Assembly (NCBI RefSeq): GCF_037327425.1
Contig: NZ_CP147846.1
Coordinates: forward strand, 5,580,001-5,644,000
Source: Rhodococcus sovatensis
GTDB lineage: Bacteria; Actinomycetota; Actinomycetes; Mycobacteriales; Mycobacteriaceae
Direction: 5' to 3'
Length of the DNA stretch: 64,000 nucleotides
Of this stretch, positions 62,376 to 64,000 are shown piece after piece. Within the stretch, counting starts at the first letter, position 1. Each line of letters starts with the position of its first letter. The translations under genes were made by a program, and so were the position numbers. The notes under the pieces were generated by a model. The model ran no database searches, was not told where the DNA came from, and was given only the letters and a program-made list of their open reading frames with translations.

Positions 62376-62403
62376 CCGCCGATCGAGTGGTCGTCCTCGA
62401 GCA
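62376..62403 (+). pseudogene. Fragment of the ABC exporter subunit 2 gene
   Basis: CCGCCGATCG-A-GT-G-GTCGTCCTCGAGCA matches 60661-60688 (CCGCCGATCG-G-GT-C-GTCGTCCTCGAGCA) at 26 of 28 bases and would encode the same AADRVVVLEH peptide in the same orientation. It lies on the other side of the HNH gene, about 1.7 kb away, with no exporter sequence around it. Confidence 0.65.
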
Positions 62404-62423
62404 CAGTAGTTGCCGCGTGACTC

Positions 62424-63200
62424 TCATGCGCCCGGCAGGGAGCTGTGCACCCGCACCCCGGATTCGCCGGCCGAGATCTCGGGCCGCAAGACGAACCGCT
62501 CGTCGTAATCTCCGCCGTTCTGCTGTCGGAATGGAACCGGTGCATCGGTGAACATCGAGTCGAGACGCCTGTGCAGTAGAGATTCCGCCTCCACATACCC
62601 CTCGGCGGTGATTCGGTCGGCGCTTGGAACCAAGACCGGTGGCAGCACGGACATGCCTGTGTACCAGAACAATCCGTGTTGGATCGGGAACAGTAGCTCG
62701 TCCAGCGAACCGTTGATCCCGCGCTCGGACACCGTGTGCTCACTGCCGCCCATACTCGTGACGATCAAAGCGCGCTTGCCTGCCATCAGGCCGTCGCCGT
62801 AGCGTCGCGTGCCGCCGGTGTCGCGTCGGATTCCGTAGCCGAAGCCCTCGATGAACACTCGGTCCACCCACCCCTTCAGAATCGCAGGCATCGAGAACCA
62901 CCACAGCGGAAACTGCAGCACGACGGCATCTGCCTGCCGCAGCTTCTTGTGTTCATCCGCGATGTCTGCGGCGAGGGTTCCGTTGCGGAGAGCGTCCGAG
63001 GATGCGGTGTCTACATGCAGGCGGCGGGTTGAATCGTGGCCGTAGTCGGCCGCATCGACAACGGGATTCCATCCCATCCGATACAGGTCGGACTGCTCGA
63101 CGGTGTGCCCCGACGACGTCAGGTGCGTTACTGCCGCGTCCCGCAGCGAGCCGTTGAGCGAGCGAGATTCAGGATGCGTGAAAACCCATAAAATGTTCAT
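62424..63200 (-). CDS. NAD(P)H:quinone-oxidoreductase-type flavoprotein
   Basis: 258 residues. Flavodoxin-2/NQO fold: N-terminal MNILWVFTHPESRSLNGSLR (FMN/FAD phosphate loop), QADAVVLQFPLWWFSMPAILKGW (isoalloxazine contact) and VDRVFIEGFGYG. Related to KefF/MdaB/NQO1 reductases that make two-electron reductions of quinones or other electrophiles. No partner channel gene is seen. Divergent from the GlxA/AraC-type regulator that follows, which may control it. Confidence 0.9.
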   Translation of the reverse strand: MNILWVFTHPESRSLNGSLRDAAVTHLTSSGHTVEQSDLYRMGWNPVVDAADYGHDSTRRLHVDTASSDALRNGTLAADIADEHKKLRQADAVVLQFPLWWFSMPAILKGWVDRVFIEGFGYGIRRDTGGTRRYGDGLMAGKRALIVTSMGGSEHTVSERGINGSLDELLFPIQHGLFWYTGMSVLPPVLVPSADRITAEGYVEAESLLHRRLDSMFTDAPVPFRQQNGGDYDERFVLRPEISAGESGVRVHSSLPGA

Positions 63201-63271
63201 GACTCGAAGCCTGCCGGGATTCGGTTCACCAAGACAGTGGCCGACAGGACAACATGTGAAAGAATTCGGCC

Positions 63272-64000
63272 ATGTGCGCGCACAAGGTGACGGTGTTCGT
63301 CCGCGACGGTCTACTTGCGATGGAGTTCGGCTCGGTCCACCGACTGTTCGGGCAAGCCAGGTCGGAACAGGACGAGCCGCTCTACGACGTCGTGACCTGC
63401 ACTTTGGCGCCCGGGACTGTTCGCACCGACTCGGACGTGGATATTCACGTCACCAAGGGCGTCGAGGAATTGGCCGATGCCGACACTGTCATCGTGCCGG
63501 CATCGGACGTCGACTACGGGTCTTCGCGGCTCGACGTCGGCGGCATCTTCGACGCGGTTCCGGCAGGCGCCCGTATCGCCTCGATCTGTACCGGATCGTT
63601 CGTTCTCGCCGCGGCAGGTCTGCTCGACGGTAAACGGGCCACTACGCACTGGAAGTCGGCAGAGCAGTTCCGCGCACTGCACCCCCAGGTGCTCCTCGAG
63701 CCGAATGTTCTCTACACCCACGACGGCAACATCCTGACGGCCGCAGGTGAGGCGTCGGGAATCGATCTGTGTCTCTACATGATTCGTTGTGATTTCGGTT
63801 CCGCCGTCGCCAATCAGGTGGCGCGGGGAACCGTCGTGCCGCCGCATCGCAGTGGTGGGCAGGCCCAGTACATCGACACGCCGGTGCCGCGGACGACCAC
63901 GACGTCGACGGCGGATGCGCAAGCGTGGGCGGTCGCGAATCTGGACAAGCCTTTGAGCCTCGAACTACTGGCATCGACGCAATCGATGAGCGTGCGCACG
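63272..64000 (+). CDS. GlxA-family (DJ-1/PfpI plus AraC) transcription regulator, 5' part
   Basis: Starts at the ATG at 63272 and runs off the window after 243 codons. DJ-1/PfpI-like sensor domain at the N-terminus (MCAHKVTVFVRDGLLAMEFG; VIVPASDVD; ASICTGSFVLAAAGLLDGKR with the nucleophile-position Cys; THWKSAEQF). The beginning of an AraC DNA-binding domain is seen at the edge (AQAWAVANLDKPLSLELLA). It probably regulates the divergent quinone reductase; the effector is unknown. Confidence 0.9.
   Translation, partial: MCAHKVTVFVRDGLLAMEFGSVHRLFGQARSEQDEPLYDVVTCTLAPGTVRTDSDVDIHVTKGVEELADADTVIVPASDVDYGSSRLDVGGIFDAVPAGARIASICTGSFVLAAAGLLDGKRATTHWKSAEQFRALHPQVLLEPNVLYTHDGNILTAAGEASGIDLCLYMIRCDFGSAVANQVARGTVVPPHRSGGQAQYIDTPVPRTTTTSTADAQAWAVANLDKPLSLELLASTQSMSVRT

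Overview
The window is high-GC actinobacterial DNA. It looks like Rhodococcus in the broad sense (Nocardiaceae): an iniBAC locus, a mycobacterial-type dnaK-grpE-dnaJ-hspR operon, a complete mce4 steroid-import operon, KstR-type operators and a DUF222/HNH (13E12-like) gene all occur together. Two loci that are far apart in Mycobacterium tuberculosis, Rv0338c-Rv0353 and roughly Rv3490-Rv3516, lie close together here. No database search was possible, so family names rest on motifs and remembered homologues.

Region 1 (1-9.5 kb): the end of a serine peptidase; a DUF559-like nuclease-fold gene flanked by two related palindromic repeats; etfD (electron transfer from beta-oxidation to the membrane) with an expanded Lys/Ala/Pro tail; a secreted glycine-zipper protein; two possible tiny hydrophobic proteins; a GNAT-type acetyltransferase; and a secreted S1 serine protease.

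Region 2 (9.5-25 kb): an expanded ini locus. On the minus strand are a membrane-anchored Hsp70-like protein, an IniR-like LuxR regulator without a P-loop, and two proteins that keep only an Hsp70 N-lobe-like part fused to a membrane segment and Pro/Thr-rich tail. Diverging from them is iniB-iniA-iniC (a giant Ala/Gly repeat protein and two dynamin-like GTPases). TAGGGG boxes sit in the divergent promoter. A membrane protein and a GH13 trehalose-synthase-like enzyme follow. This is the best candidate for an incompletely described system.

Region 3 (25-34 kb): a secreted protein; the HspR-controlled dnaK operon with a HAIR operator; an intergenic repeat cluster; and a nitric oxide synthase oxygenase gene divergent from a flavohaemoglobin and a stand-alone FNR-type reductase.

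Region 4 (34-55 kb): sterol side-chain catabolism and uptake. echA19-like and fadD19 diverge; a nitronate-monooxygenase-family flavoprotein, a small protein and rsgA follow; then fadD17-fadE27-fadE26 diverge from fdxD-hsd4A-yrbE4AB-mce4ABCDEF; then a lipase-like hydrolase and two Mce-associated proteins. At least six KstR-like boxes are visible. Two lie in promoters that look leaderless.

Region 5 (55-64 kb): otsA (trehalose-6-phosphate synthase) with a 57-residue gene upstream; a heterodimeric ABC exporter with one strongly degenerate nucleotide site; an HNH endonuclease gene flanked by a duplicated fragment of the exporter gene; an NAD(P)H:quinone-reductase-type flavoprotein; and the start of a GlxA/AraC-type regulator running off the window. 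No tRNA, rRNA or CRISPR array was seen.
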